From Microbacterium sp. 4R-513 (lineage in GTDB: Bacteria > Actinomycetota > Actinomycetes > Actinomycetales > Microbacteriaceae), in contig NZ_CP049256.1 in assembly GCF_011046485.1 (NCBI RefSeq), positions 496,001 to 560,000 of the forward strand: a stretch of DNA of 64,000 bases, given 5' to 3'. Positions 52,179-61,114 of the stretch are shown one piece after another; within the stretch, counting starts at the first letter, position 1, and every line of letters begins with the position of its first letter. The notes beneath the pieces were generated by a model. It did not search any database, was not told the origin of the DNA, and saw only the letters and a list, made by a program, of their open reading frames with translations. The position numbers and the translations under genes were made by a program.

Positions 52179-53008
52179 CACTCACCGCCTCTCCCACCGA
52201 GGTCCGCTCAGCGGACGGCACCCGGATCGCCGTGTACCGGCAGGGGGCCGGACCCGCGATCATCCTGATCGATCCCGCCCTCGGTGCGCACAAGAGCTCG
52301 GCCAGGCTGTCCCGCGTCCTCGCGCCGAGCTTCGATGTCCTGAGCTACGACCGGCGCGGCCGAGGCGGGAGCGGAGACGCGCACCCCGACACGGCCGAGC
52401 CCGCTCACGAGGTGGAAGACATCGATGCGCTCATCGACCTCGCGGGCGGCTCGGCCATCCTCTTCGGCACGTCGTCGGGCGCAGCCCTCGCACTCGAGGC
52501 GGCCGCCCGGCTCGGGAACCGCGTGACCGGCGTGGTGGCATACGAGGCGCCCTTCATCTGCGACGACTCTCGGCCGCCCGTGGCCGCCGACCTGCCAGCC
52601 CGGATCGCGGCGTCCGTCGCCGCCGGCGATCGATCCGCGGCCGCGCGGGCGTTCTTCGTCGAGGCGGTCGGCGTGCCGCGATTCGGGGTCGCCGTCATGC
52701 GCGTCCTTCCGTTCTGGCGGGACGCCAAGGCGCTCACCCGCACGCTCCGCTACGACTTCGCGCTCCTCGACGGACTGCAGTCCGGGCAGCCGCTGCCCGC
52801 AGAGCGATGGTCCGGACTCACGGCCCCCACGGTTGCGATGGCCGGAAGCAAGAGCCCCGCGTTCTTCCACGACACCGCGAAGGCCCTGGCCGCGATTCTG
52901 CCGACGGTCGAGTACGAAGCCCTCGAGGGCGGCCATCACGGCACGCCCGAGATGTCGCCGGACGCGCTCGCGCGGCGCATCCTCGAGCGCTTCGGCGCCA
53001 GGGCCTGA
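52175..53008 (+). CDS. Alpha/beta-hydrolase
   Basis: The 277-residue hydrolase has the oxyanion strand AIILIDPALGAHKSS, the nucleophile elbow GTSSG with Ser100, and a late histidine in ALEGGHHGTPE. The acid is likely in the region after TVAMAGSKSP. It starts at the ATG (52175-52177) that overlaps the corrected SRPBCC stop, so it is translationally coupled. The substrate is unknown; the fold covers esterases, lipases and haloperoxidase-like enzymes. Confidence 0.85.
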   Translation: MTLTASPTEVRSADGTRIAVYRQGAGPAIILIDPALGAHKSSARLSRVLAPSFDVLSYDRRGRGGSGDAHPDTAEPAHEVEDIDALIDLAGGSAILFGTSSGAALALEAAARLGNRVTGVVAYEAPFICDDSRPPVAADLPARIAASVAAGDRSAAARAFFVEAVGVPRFGVAVMRVLPFWRDAKALTRTLRYDFALLDGLQSGQPLPAERWSGLTAPTVAMAGSKSPAFFHDTAKALAAILPTVEYEALEGGHHGTPEMSPDALARRILERFGARA

Positions 53009-53040
53009 GTCGGAAGAACACGGCCGCGAGCCAGGGCCAC

Positions 53041-53084
53041 TGACACTGAGTCCGATGTAAGTTGGCACTGAGTGCCACTAGAAT
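53041..53084 (+). promoter_or_regulatory. Palindromic operator and -10 box before the acyl-CoA dehydrogenase
   Basis: TGGCACTGAGTGCCA (53063-53077) is a perfect 6+3+6 palindrome. A related half-site, TGACACTGAGTCC, begins at 53041, 22 bp (two helical turns) upstream. A -10 TAGAAT (53079-53084) follows directly, so a bound protein would cover the promoter. The GTG start is about 36 bases downstream. The form fits a TetR- or GntR-type fatty-acid regulator, which is not in the window. Confidence 0.55.
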
Positions 53085-53119
53085 CGAGGCATCCATCCCC
53101 CAGAGTCTGGAGCCCGATC

Positions 53120-54352
53120 GTGACCGACTTCCGCGCCCGCCCCGGCCAGAGCGTCGAGGGCTACGACGTCACCGGCCGTCTCGGCACCGACTACTACGCG
53201 GTGTTCGCCGACATCCCCGCGGAGGATCGCGCGGTCTGGGAGCGAGCACAGGGGTTCATCGACGAGGTCGGCGACCGCATGCTCGACGCGTGGGATCGCG
53301 CCGAGTATCCGCTCGACATCGCACGGCGCCTCGGCGAGCTCGACCTGCTCAACGACGGGATCGAGCATCCCGGTCTCACCCGCTTCTCGCCCCTCGCCGC
53401 AGGCCTGGTGAACATGGAGATCTCGCGCGGCGACGGCTCGCTGGGCACCGTCGTCGCCGTGCAGGGCGGTCTGGCCCTGCGTACGCTCGCGCTCTTCGGC
53501 AGTGCCGCGCAGCAAGAGGCCTGGCTGGGCCCGATCGCGCGCTCCGAAGTGCCCGCGGCCTTCGCCCTCACCGAGCCGGATCACGGGTCGGACTCCGTCT
53601 CGCTCGAGACCGTCGCCCGCCGCGACGGAGACGAGTGGGTGCTCGACGGAGCCAAGAAGTGGATCGGCAACGGCGCCTCCGGCGGCGTGACCTTCGTGTG
53701 GGCGCGGATCGACGACGAGGGCGCGGCGGAGCACGGCGCGGTCCGGTGCTTCCTCGTCGAGCAGAGCACCCCGGGCTACACGGGCACCGTGATCGAGGGC
53801 AAAGCGTCGCTGCGAGCGATCCACCAGGCGCACATCGTGCTCGACGCCGTGCGGGTTCCGCTCGAGGCCGTGCTTCCCGGGGCGAAGAGCTTCAAGGATG
53901 CCTCGACCGTCCTCTACTCGACGCGATCCGGTGTCGCCTGGTCGGCGCTCGGGCACGCGACGGCCTGCTACGAGGCGGCACTGAGCTACTCGCAGCAGCG
54001 CACCCAGTTCGGCAAGCCCCTCGCGAAGTTCCAGATGGTGCAGGAGCGCCTCGCCCAGATGCTCGAGGAGCTCACGGCGATGCAGCTGTACTGCCGCCAC
54101 CTCGCGGACCTCGAGCTGTCGGGCGGCCTCCGGCCCACCCAGGCGTCGCTCGCCAAGTACCACAACACCCGCGCCGCGCGCCGGATCGCGGCATCCGCTC
54201 GAGACCTCCTCGGCGGCAACGGCATCCTGCTCGAGAACGGCGTCATGCAGCACATGGCCGACATCGAGGCGATCCACACGTACGAGGGCACCGAATCGAT
54301 CCAGGCCCTCCTCATCGGACGCGACATCACGGGCATGAGCGCCTTCGCCTGA
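53120..54352 (+). CDS. Acyl-CoA dehydrogenase (glutaryl-CoA dehydrogenase-like)
   Basis: This 410-residue FAD-dependent dehydrogenase carries FALTEPDHGSDSVSLETVAR, GAKKWIGNGASGGVTFVWAR and, near the C-terminus, DIEAIHTYEGTESIQALLIG, whose YEGT glutamate is the catalytic base in the glutaryl-CoA dehydrogenase branch. That branch usually acts on glutaryl-CoA or related acyl-CoAs, but the substrate-side residues were not checked. The start is GTG at 53120-53122 with CTGGAG upstream. It stands alone behind its own palindromic operator. Confidence 0.9.
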   Translation: MTDFRARPGQSVEGYDVTGRLGTDYYAVFADIPAEDRAVWERAQGFIDEVGDRMLDAWDRAEYPLDIARRLGELDLLNDGIEHPGLTRFSPLAAGLVNMEISRGDGSLGTVVAVQGGLALRTLALFGSAAQQEAWLGPIARSEVPAAFALTEPDHGSDSVSLETVARRDGDEWVLDGAKKWIGNGASGGVTFVWARIDDEGAAEHGAVRCFLVEQSTPGYTGTVIEGKASLRAIHQAHIVLDAVRVPLEAVLPGAKSFKDASTVLYSTRSGVAWSALGHATACYEAALSYSQQRTQFGKPLAKFQMVQERLAQMLEELTAMQLYCRHLADLELSGGLRPTQASLAKYHNTRAARRIAASARDLLGGNGILLENGVMQHMADIEAIHTYEGTESIQALLIGRDITGMSAFA

Positions 54353-54411
54353 GATGACGTCTGAGTCGCCCGCCTCCGCCTAAGCAGCGCCGTACGGCGA
54401 AGATAGGGCAT

Positions 54412-54427
54412 CCTCCCGATGGGGAGG
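54412..54427 (+). terminator. Small hairpin after the acyl-CoA dehydrogenase
   Basis: CCTCCC (54412-54417) and GGGAGG (54422-54427) close a 4-nt loop. A 10-bp palindrome GCCGTACGGC lies just upstream (54389-54398). Either may end the ACAD transcript. Confidence 0.35.
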
Positions 54428-54490
54428 CCCCTCCTTAGCGAGAAGAGTCGTACCTGTCAGAAGCCGCAGAGGCGAGAACAGGAGAGCGAC

Positions 54491-54679
54491 ATGGATGCCA
54501 TGACCTTCGCAGCGAGCCGACTCGGCGCCTATCGCGACGCGGAGCTGCAGCGCGAGATCGCGCTGCGCGCCGCCCACGCCCGGCGCGCCGAGGCTCGCGC
54601 CACCACGACCCCGGACGGCGGCCCCGCGGCCTCCGTCTGCGTGCAGGGGGACCTCGCACTGGCCGGGCCGAGCTCTTGA
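54491..54679 (+). CDS. Small hypothetical protein (62 residues)
   Basis: The peptide begins MDAMTFAASRLGAYRDAELQ. It has an Ala/Arg-rich helical middle (REIALRAAHARRAEARA) and a less ordered tail with one cysteine. An AGGAGAG ribosome binding site lies six bases before the ATG. No family was recognised. It precedes the LuxR gene by about 100 bases on the same strand. The charged amphipathic helix could bind nucleic acid or a membrane, but this is speculation. Confidence 0.5.
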   Translation: MDAMTFAASRLGAYRDAELQREIALRAAHARRAEARATTTPDGGPAASVCVQGDLALAGPSS

Positions 54680-54779
54680 GGCTCGCCCGGCCGGTGCGGC
54701 TCGTCCGGCGCCGGCCCCCTCGCTCAAGGGCTGCGCGAACCGCGCGGCCCTTCGGCTTGTCCGAGGCGGGTGCGACCAT

Positions 54780-57716
54780 ATGACCATGCCCGCACTCGCG
54801 TCGAGCCCGCGTATGGTGGGCCGCCGCGCCGAGCTCGAGAGCCTCCTCGAGGCGTTCGACGAGGGTCGCGACGGTGTCCCGCGCACCGTGGTCGTGCGCG
54901 GCGAGGCGGGCATCGGCAAGACGCGGCTCGTGCAGGAGTTCCTGACCGCCGCAGCGGGGCGGCAGGGCGGGGAGCGGCCGACCATCGTCGCGACGGGCCA
55001 GTGCGTCGACCTCGGCCCCATCGGCGCGCCGTTCGGCCCGATCCGGCGCGTCCTGCGCGACCTCCACGCGGCGGTGGGGACCGAGACGCTGCGCGCGGCC
55101 GCCGGGTCGCCCGCGGTGATCGCGACGCTCGCCGCCTTCGTTCCCGGCATCGCGGACGAGGGCGCGGCCGCCGACGAGCACACCGGCGAGTTCGCCGAGG
55201 CTATCGAGGTCGTGCTCGAATCGCTGTCCGCCGAGCGGCATCTCGTCATCGTCATCGAAGACCTCCAGTGGGCGGATGCCGCGACCCTCGCGCTCCTCCG
55301 CACGCTCGCCAGCACGCTGCGCGGCCGGCACCTGACCGTCGTCGCCACCTACCGCTCCGACGACATCGACCGCTTCCATCCGCTGCGACCCGTGCTCGCC
55401 GAGCTCGACCGCACGCGTGCCGTCGTGCGCGTCGAGATCGCGCCGCTCAGCGCCGACGAGGTCGCTGAGCAGGTCGCACTCCTCTCGGCCAGGGACTTCC
55501 CCGACGACGACGTGCGCGCCCTCAGCGACCGCAGCGGCGGCATCCCGTTCCTCGTCGAAGAGCTCGTCGATCTGGGCGAGGCACAGCTGCCCGAGACGCT
55601 GCGCGACCTCGTGCTCGCTCGCTACGCCCGGCTCAGCGTCCTCTCGCAGGAAGTCGTCCGCGCGATGGCTGCGGGCGGGGTGCGCATCGATCACGACGTG
55701 CTCCGTGCTGTGTCCGGTCGCGACGATGACGAACTCGACGCCGCGCTCCGCGAGGCGATCGACGCGCGCGTCATCGTGGCCGACGGCGCCGGCTATGCGT
55801 TCCGCCATGCCCTCACCCAGGAGGCCGTCTCCGGCGAGATGCTGCCGAGCGAACGGGTGCGGGTCCACCGCCGCTACGCCGAGCACCTCGCCGCCCACCG
55901 CACCATCTCCCCCGACGCCGTGTCCGCCGAGGCCGAGCACTGGCTGGTCGCGCGCGAGATCACCCCGGCGTTCGACGCCACGGTCGTGGCGCTGCGGCGA
56001 TCACGGGCGACATTCGCCCCCGCGACCTCCGTCAAGCTCGCCGAGCGGCTGACCGAGCTGTGGCCTCAGGTTCCGGATGCCGCGGCCCGATCGGGCACGA
56101 CACTCGCCCAACTCCATCTCGGCGCCGCGCAGGCGTGGCACGAGCTGGGCGACGGCGAGCGCGCCCTGCGCGCCGCGAACGAGGGCCTTTCCGTCGCGGG
56201 CGACGAGCCGCTCGTGCGCGCGGCGCTCCTCCGCCAGCGTTTCGTGCACGAGTTCAACACCGACAAGCACCCCGACCGGTCCGACCTGCATGAGGCGATC
56301 TCACTGCTCGAAGGGCTCCCGGGCGAGGAGGCCCGCGTGCTCCTCTCCCGGACCCTCACCAACCTCGTCATCGAAGACAGCGGTCCGCAATCGCCGGGCA
56401 ACCTCGAGCGGGCGATCGCGATCGCCGAAGAGCTCGGCGATGACACGGCGCTGGCCATCGCGCTCACCAACAAGTCGTGGCGCATCTCGGACCAGGAGCG
56501 GGACGAGCCTCGGGCGGTCGAGCCGCTCGAGCGAGCGCTCGCCCTCAAGGTCGATCCTGCCACGCGCGCCTACGCGGGCGAGGCGTACGTCAGCCTCCTC
56601 TCGCGTCTCGGGCGCTTCAGCGAGGCTGCGGCGCTGGGAAAGCAGCTCCATGCCGATGCATCCCGGGCGGGCATCGAGCGCGGGACGGCTGCCGGCATCG
56701 CCGTGGGCGTCGCGCACGCCCTGTTCGCGGTCGGCGATCCCGACGGCGCGCTGCGGTACGCGCAGCGGGCACGGCGGCTGCTGGACCGGCCATCGCGCCG
56801 TGCCGTCGTCCGGCTCCTCGCGACCCACTACGCATGGAACGACCAGCCCGAGGAGCGACGCGCGCTTCTCGAGGGGGAGCGTGCGACCCTCGAAGAGAGC
56901 GCGCGTCGACACCCCGAGCGGCGTGACTGGTGGGTCCCCGAGACCGTCGATGCCGCGCTGGCGGCGGCCGCGGGTCTGCCCCCGACGACGGATGCCTCGG
57001 ACTGGCCCGGCCGCATCGCCTCGATCGCCGCAGTGGTTCAGGGCAAGGGGTCGCCGCCTGCTCAGCGCTACGCGGCGGCAGCGGGCGCCCTCGTCATCCG
57101 GGCGCTCGGAGCCGGCAGCTCCGTCGACGGGGTTCCCGAGCTGCGCCAGCTCGTCGCGACGGCGATCGACGACTGGCCCGCCGTCGGCGCGTCTCCCGTC
57201 ATCGCGCGCTTCATCAGGGCGACCCTCGCCGACGCGGACGGCGGCGACCCGGTGGCAAGCGTCGAGCAGTGGCGCGAGGTGGTCGCGCAGACGACCGTCG
57301 GCATCATGCCGCTGCGTCACCGGCAGATTGCTCGACTGAGCCTTGCGCGGGCACTGATCGCATCAGGCGGTCGGGACGAGGCTGCCGAGGTGCTCCACGC
57401 GATCACGACGGATGCCCCGGCCGGCGGCATCGCGAGCGTCGGCCGGTGGGCGGCTGAACTCGCCCGTCGCGCGGGTGTCGCGGCATCCACTCACCCCGCG
57501 AGCGGCGTCACGGGGATCGATGCGCTCACGGCACGCGAGCGCCAAGTGCTCGCTCTCGTGGCCGAGGGTCTCACCAACTCGCAGATCGGCGAGCGCCTCT
57601 TCATCAGCCCGAAGACGGCGTCGGTGCACGTCTCGGCGATCCTTGCGAAGGTGGGCGCGGCGAACCGCGCCGAGGCGGCGGCGCTCTTCACCGCGGCTGC
57701 GGCCGAGGCATCCTGA
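54780..57716 (+). CDS. LAL-type (large ATP-binding) LuxR-family regulator
   Basis: This 978-residue regulator has an N-terminal AAA/STAND ATPase with Walker A GEAGIGKT (41-48) and Walker B LVIVIEDLQWAD (155-166). A long helical TPR-like middle follows (about 280-900), then a C-terminal LuxR helix-turn-helix (from about residue 916: LTARERQVLALVAEGLTNSQ, with ISPKTASVHVSAIL as the recognition region). Such MalT-like proteins usually activate catabolic or secondary-metabolite genes on ligand and ATP binding. The target is unknown; the downstream genes are convergent. A second ATG lies two codons further in and is equally possible. Confidence 0.93.
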   Translation: MTMPALASSPRMVGRRAELESLLEAFDEGRDGVPRTVVVRGEAGIGKTRLVQEFLTAAAGRQGGERPTIVATGQCVDLGPIGAPFGPIRRVLRDLHAAVGTETLRAAAGSPAVIATLAAFVPGIADEGAAADEHTGEFAEAIEVVLESLSAERHLVIVIEDLQWADAATLALLRTLASTLRGRHLTVVATYRSDDIDRFHPLRPVLAELDRTRAVVRVEIAPLSADEVAEQVALLSARDFPDDDVRALSDRSGGIPFLVEELVDLGEAQLPETLRDLVLARYARLSVLSQEVVRAMAAGGVRIDHDVLRAVSGRDDDELDAALREAIDARVIVADGAGYAFRHALTQEAVSGEMLPSERVRVHRRYAEHLAAHRTISPDAVSAEAEHWLVAREITPAFDATVVALRRSRATFAPATSVKLAERLTELWPQVPDAAARSGTTLAQLHLGAAQAWHELGDGERALRAANEGLSVAGDEPLVRAALLRQRFVHEFNTDKHPDRSDLHEAISLLEGLPGEEARVLLSRTLTNLVIEDSGPQSPGNLERAIAIAEELGDDTALAIALTNKSWRISDQERDEPRAVEPLERALALKVDPATRAYAGEAYVSLLSRLGRFSEAAALGKQLHADASRAGIERGTAAGIAVGVAHALFAVGDPDGALRYAQRARRLLDRPSRRAVVRLLATHYAWNDQPEERRALLEGERATLEESARRHPERRDWWVPETVDAALAAAAGLPPTTDASDWPGRIASIAAVVQGKGSPPAQRYAAAAGALVIRALGAGSSVDGVPELRQLVATAIDDWPAVGASPVIARFIRATLADADGGDPVASVEQWREVVAQTTVGIMPLRHRQIARLSLARALIASGGRDEAAEVLHAITTDAPAGGIASVGRWAAELARRAGVAASTHPASGVTGIDALTARERQVLALVAEGLTNSQIGERLFISPKTASVHVSAILAKVGAANRAEAAALFTAAAAEAS

Positions 57717-57801
57717 ACCGCACCGTCCACCGCATGCGCCGACACCGTCCGGCGACCGAGGCAGCGACGACTGCTCGGGGTCACGTCCCGTAACGCCGGA
57801 C

Positions 57802-57831
57802 GCCGCCGGCTCACGTGTGCGAACCGGCGGC
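57802..57831. terminator. Bidirectional hairpin between the LuxR gene and the 53-codon gene
   Basis: GCCGCCGG (57802-57809) pairs with CCGGCGGC (57824-57831). It lies 85 bases after the LuxR stop and 23 bases past the stop of the opposing gene. Confidence 0.5.
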
Positions 57832-57854
57832 ATCCGATGGGTGGGATCCGAATG

Positions 57855-58016
57855 TCAGAAGCGATCCCGGCGATCTTCGCGCCGATCGAATCGGCGGTCT
57901 TGACGGCGCTCCACGCCGTGCGACACGACGGCGGCGGTGCCGACGACGGCTGCCGTGCGGGCGACCGGGCGGCCGATGACTCCGACGCGTCCTACGCGTC
58001 CGACTCCGATGGGCAT
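57855..58016 (-). CDS. Small basic protein (53 residues) coupled to the DUF6325 gene
   Basis: The peptide starts MPIGVGRVGRVGVIGRPVAR, has a hydrophobic TAAVVGTAAVVSHGV segment (21-35) and ends in a highly charged Arg/Asp tail (RRQDRRFDRREDRRDRF). The second ATG (58014-58016) has GGAG seven bases upstream. The first ATG, six bases earlier, overlaps the DUF6325 stop (ATGA) but has the GGAG too close. Small proteins with this kind of GR-rich, short hydrophobic layout are commonly seen beside DUF6325 genes. It could be a short membrane-associated partner of that protein. Function unknown. Confidence 0.55.
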   Translation of the reverse strand: MPIGVGRVGRVGVIGRPVARTAAVVGTAAVVSHGVERRQDRRFDRREDRRDRF

Positions 58017-58018
58017 GG

Positions 58019-58519
58019 TCATTCTCCTTCGTTCTGCATCGCGGCGATGAGCGCCTGGGTGGGGATGCGGTCAGCGGCGACGAGCTGCGCGCCGGTCTTG
58101 CGCAGTGCGACAGCAAACGGCGCGGCCCAGGTGTTCTCCCACACGAGCACTGCGGCGCGGCTGCCCGGCGACAGCGCGTCGGCGAGTTGAAGGAGGTCGG
58201 ACTCGGCCAGCACCTCGGCGAGTGAGCTCACGATGCCGCCGAGGGGGCCCAGGTCGTCGACGTCTTCGAGCTCGTCGATGTCGATGGATCCGTCCTCGTT
58301 CTTGTAGACGAAGATGAGGTCGAGCACCCGGATGGTATTCGACTGCACGAGCGAGACGAGCTCGGCTGCCGCGGCTCCGGTGAAGTTGGTCTCTCCGGCG
58401 GGGAACTCGACGACGATGTAGTCGATCGGGCCCAGTTCCTCGTCCAGGAGTTCACCCGTAAGGGTGTCGGTGGGTTCGAGCGTCTGCTCGTCCGTCGCGA
58501 CGGCTTCTGATTCGGACAT
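58019..58519 (-). CDS. DUF6325 family protein
   Basis: The 166-residue acidic protein has the family core ELGPIDYIVVEFPAGETNFT, then ELVSLVQSNTIRVLDLIFVY with an Asp-rich stretch after it (DGSIDIDELEDVDDL), and a C-terminal GSRAAVLVWENTWAAPFAVA segment. The family's function is unknown; the fold looks like a small ferredoxin-like or DUF1269-type sensor. The ATG at 58517-58519 has a perfect GGAGGA site. It is the first gene of a two-gene operon with the 53-residue partner. Confidence 0.85.
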   Translation of the reverse strand: MSESEAVATDEQTLEPTDTLTGELLDEELGPIDYIVVEFPAGETNFTGAAAAELVSLVQSNTIRVLDLIFVYKNEDGSIDIDELEDVDDLGPLGGIVSSLAEVLAESDLLQLADALSPGSRAAVLVWENTWAAPFAVALRKTGAQLVAADRIPTQALIAAMQNEGE

Positions 58520-58678
58520 GCTTCCTCCTTCGCGGTGGGGTCTGATCCGCACGTCCAGTGTTGAGGTTGCGTCAGGGCCGTGGCCGGACGCTCCTCCCCC
58601 GAGGGTGAGGGCCTAGGGGGTGCACCGCGCCGGCGCAAGCCCCCCTGACGCCGGTCGACAGCACCTTACGGTCGAGCC

Positions 58679-59833
58679 ATGGGTATGTTCCGACCCCGCG
58701 GGCCGCAGTACGTCGAACTCGAGACCTCCGAGGTAGGTCTGCGCGCCTCGCAGCCGCCGTGGAGTCTCTGGGCGGACAGCTTCGGCCGCCTCGCGACCCG
58801 GGCCCTGCAGATCCTCCTCGTCGTCGCCATCACCGTCGGCGCGGTGTGGGTGCTGCAGCAGGTGACGCTCGTGACGATCCCTCTCATGCTCGCGCTCATC
58901 TTCGGGTCGGCGTTCGCTCCGGTCATGGCGTGGATGCACCGGCGCGGCGTCCCGTCGGTGCTCGCGACCGTGATCACACTCCTGACGATCCTGGTGATCC
59001 TCGGTGCGGTCGGATGGCTCATCGTGTGGGCCGTCAGCGGGCAGTGGGAGGACCTCGCCGTCCAGGCGCAGGAAGGCTTCCAGAGCGTCATCGCCTGGAT
59101 CAACACGCTGCCGTTCGCGCCGTCCGACAACCAGTTGCACGAGTGGGGCGCGCAGGCCACCGAGTTCCTGACGAGCGCCCAGTTCGGCTCGGGCGCGCTC
59201 GCCGGCGTGAACGCCATCGCGAACTTCCTCACGGGGCTCGTCCTCATGGTCACGATCCTGTTCTTCTTCCTCAAGGACGGGCCGCAGATGTGGGAGTTCG
59301 TCCTTCGGCCGTTCCGCGGCGAGAAGTACCTCCGGGCCCGCCGGATCGGGTCGAAGACCGTCGGCATCCTCGGCTCGTACGTGCGCGGAACCGCGTTCGT
59401 CGCGCTCGTGGACTCGATCGGCATCCTCATCGGGCTCCTGATCCTTCAAGTGCCCCTCGCGATCCCGCTCGCCGCGCTCGTGTTCCTGCTGGCGTTCATC
59501 CCGATCGTGGGCGCCGTGCTCGCCGGCATCGTCGCGGCGCTCGTCGCCCTGGTCGCGAACGGCTGGGTCAACGCCCTGTTCGTGGTCGGCGTCGTCGTGC
59601 TCGTCAATCAGCTCGAGGGCAACTTCCTCCAGCCCGTGCTGATGGGCCGGTCGATGCGGCTGCACTCCTTCGTCGTGCTGATCGCCCTCGCCGTCGGCAC
59701 CGCCGTCAACGGCATCCTCGGCGCCGTCCTCGCCGTGCCGATCGCGGCCGTCGTGTGGGGCGTCATCCAGGTCTGGGACGGGCCCGACCGCCCCGCCCGC
59801 TGGGCACGCCCGAAGCGCGCGCTCGAGTCGTAG
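58679..59833 (+). CDS. AI-2E family transporter (PF01594-type membrane protein)
   Basis: The 384-residue polytopic membrane protein has two early helices (about 42-62 and 64-85), a long hydrophilic loop (about 120-165) and then further helices. The family motif FFFLKDGPQMW occurs near residue 199, and VNQLEGNFLQPVLMGRSMRL near 318. Members include the AI-2 exporter TqsA, Na+/H+ exchangers and proteins of unknown role, so the substrate cannot be stated. It is divergent from the DUF6325 gene; promoters lie in the 159-base gap. No clear Shine-Dalgarno sequence precedes the ATG. Confidence 0.9.
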   Translation: MGMFRPRGPQYVELETSEVGLRASQPPWSLWADSFGRLATRALQILLVVAITVGAVWVLQQVTLVTIPLMLALIFGSAFAPVMAWMHRRGVPSVLATVITLLTILVILGAVGWLIVWAVSGQWEDLAVQAQEGFQSVIAWINTLPFAPSDNQLHEWGAQATEFLTSAQFGSGALAGVNAIANFLTGLVLMVTILFFFLKDGPQMWEFVLRPFRGEKYLRARRIGSKTVGILGSYVRGTAFVALVDSIGILIGLLILQVPLAIPLAALVFLLAFIPIVGAVLAGIVAALVALVANGWVNALFVVGVVVLVNQLEGNFLQPVLMGRSMRLHSFVVLIALAVGTAVNGILGAVLAVPIAAVVWGVIQVWDGPDRPARWARPKRALES

Positions 59834-59873
59834 CCGCGCTCGATCGCCACTGCAGCGCGCGTCGAGATCGCAG

Positions 59874-59908
59874 GAATCACGCTCGGGATGCCGCGGCATC
59901 GGTGATTC
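59874..59908 (+). terminator. Nested palindromic terminator after the AI-2E transporter
   Basis: GAATCAC (59874-59880) pairs with GTGATTC (59902-59908). Inside lies a perfect 14-bp palindrome, GATGCCGCGGCATC (59887-59900), which contains the genome's common GATGCC/GGCATC words. The two stems would form a cruciform-like structure. Confidence 0.5.
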
Positions 59909-60004
59909 GTGCGCTCTCGGCAGCATTCGGCAGACCCGACCGCGCGGCGAGGCTGAAGATGCATAGCCCTCGCCGGTGTCGGAGCGGCACGGCAGGATGG
60001 ACCC

Positions 60005-61051
60005 ATGCCGCACGACATCCCCGCGCCGATGCTCGCGAAGTCCGTCCCCGATGTGCCCGGCCAGGACGCCGTGGCCGGCGGGCTGAGCTATGAGCCGAAG
60101 TGGGACGGGTTCCGTGCCCTCATCTCGTGGGACGGCGAGTCGGTCGAGATCGGCTCTCGAGGGGCCAAGCCCCTCACTCGCTACTTCCCCGAGCTCGTCG
60201 AGGCGTTGGCGCGGATCCTTCCCGAGCCCTGTCTGATCGACGGCGAGGTCGTCGTGCCGAAGGACGTCGACGGCAAGCAGCGGCTCGACTGGGACTCGCT
60301 GACGCAGCGCATTCACCCCGCGGCATCCCGGGTCAACATGCTCGCGGAGCAGACGCCGGCGATGTTGATCGCCTTCGATCTGCTGGCGCGCGGCGACCGA
60401 GACCTGCTCGACGAGCCCTTCTCGGTGCGGCGGGCAGAACTCGTCGACCTGCTCGGCGACGTGCCGCACCCGGTGCACGTGACGCGCACCACGGACGATC
60501 CCGATCTGGCCCGCCGTTGGCTCGCCGAATTCGAGGGCGCCGGCCTCGACGGGGTCGTCGCCAAGCCCCTGGCCCAGCCGTATGCGCCGAACAAGCGCAC
60601 GATGTTCAAGATCAAGCACGCCCGCACGGCAGACGTCGTGGCGTGGGCCTATCGCGTGCACAAGTCGGGTCAGGGCGTGGGTTCGCTCCTGGTCGGCCTC
60701 TACGGAGAGGACGGCACGTTGCTTCCCGTGGGCGCCGTCTCCGCGTGGAGCAATGCGCGGCGCCTCGAACTCGTCGACGAGCTCGCGTCCCTCGTCGAGC
60801 GTGATGAGTCCGGGGAGGCCGTCACCGGCGCGGGCGAGAAGTCACGGTTCACCGGCGCGGACAAGGACATGTCGTTCGTCAAGCTGCGCCCTGAGCGCGT
60901 GCTCGAGGTGCGCTACGACCAGCTCGAGAGCTGGCGCTTCCGCCACACCGTGCAGTTCGAGCGCTGGCGCCCCGACCGCGACCCTCGCTCCTGCACCTAC
61001 GAGCAGCTCGAGACCGTCTCGGCCTACGACTTGGGCGACGTCCTGGACTGA
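60005..61051 (+). CDS. ATP-dependent DNA ligase (LigC-like)
   Basis: The 348-residue ligase has a nucleotidyltransferase domain and a C-terminal OB domain. The adenylated lysine is Lys32 in PKWDGFRAL. Further motifs are IDGEVVVPKD (III), GAGLDGVVAK (IV) and TMFKIKHART (V), and the OB part ends with RFRHTVQFERWRPDR. Its short length without extra nuclease or polymerase domains fits LigC of actinobacteria, used in back-up end-joining or excision repair. It converges on the LigD-type polymerase gene. Confidence 0.93.
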   Translation: MPHDIPAPMLAKSVPDVPGQDAVAGGLSYEPKWDGFRALISWDGESVEIGSRGAKPLTRYFPELVEALARILPEPCLIDGEVVVPKDVDGKQRLDWDSLTQRIHPAASRVNMLAEQTPAMLIAFDLLARGDRDLLDEPFSVRRAELVDLLGDVPHPVHVTRTTDDPDLARRWLAEFEGAGLDGVVAKPLAQPYAPNKRTMFKIKHARTADVVAWAYRVHKSGQGVGSLLVGLYGEDGTLLPVGAVSAWSNARRLELVDELASLVERDESGEAVTGAGEKSRFTGADKDMSFVKLRPERVLEVRYDQLESWRFRHTVQFERWRPDRDPRSCTYEQLETVSAYDLGDVLD

Positions 61052-61114
61052 TCGCGGCGATGGATGCCCCGGCCCGCGCGCATGCGGTGGGGCCCATCGG
61101 CACCGGCGAGAGCC

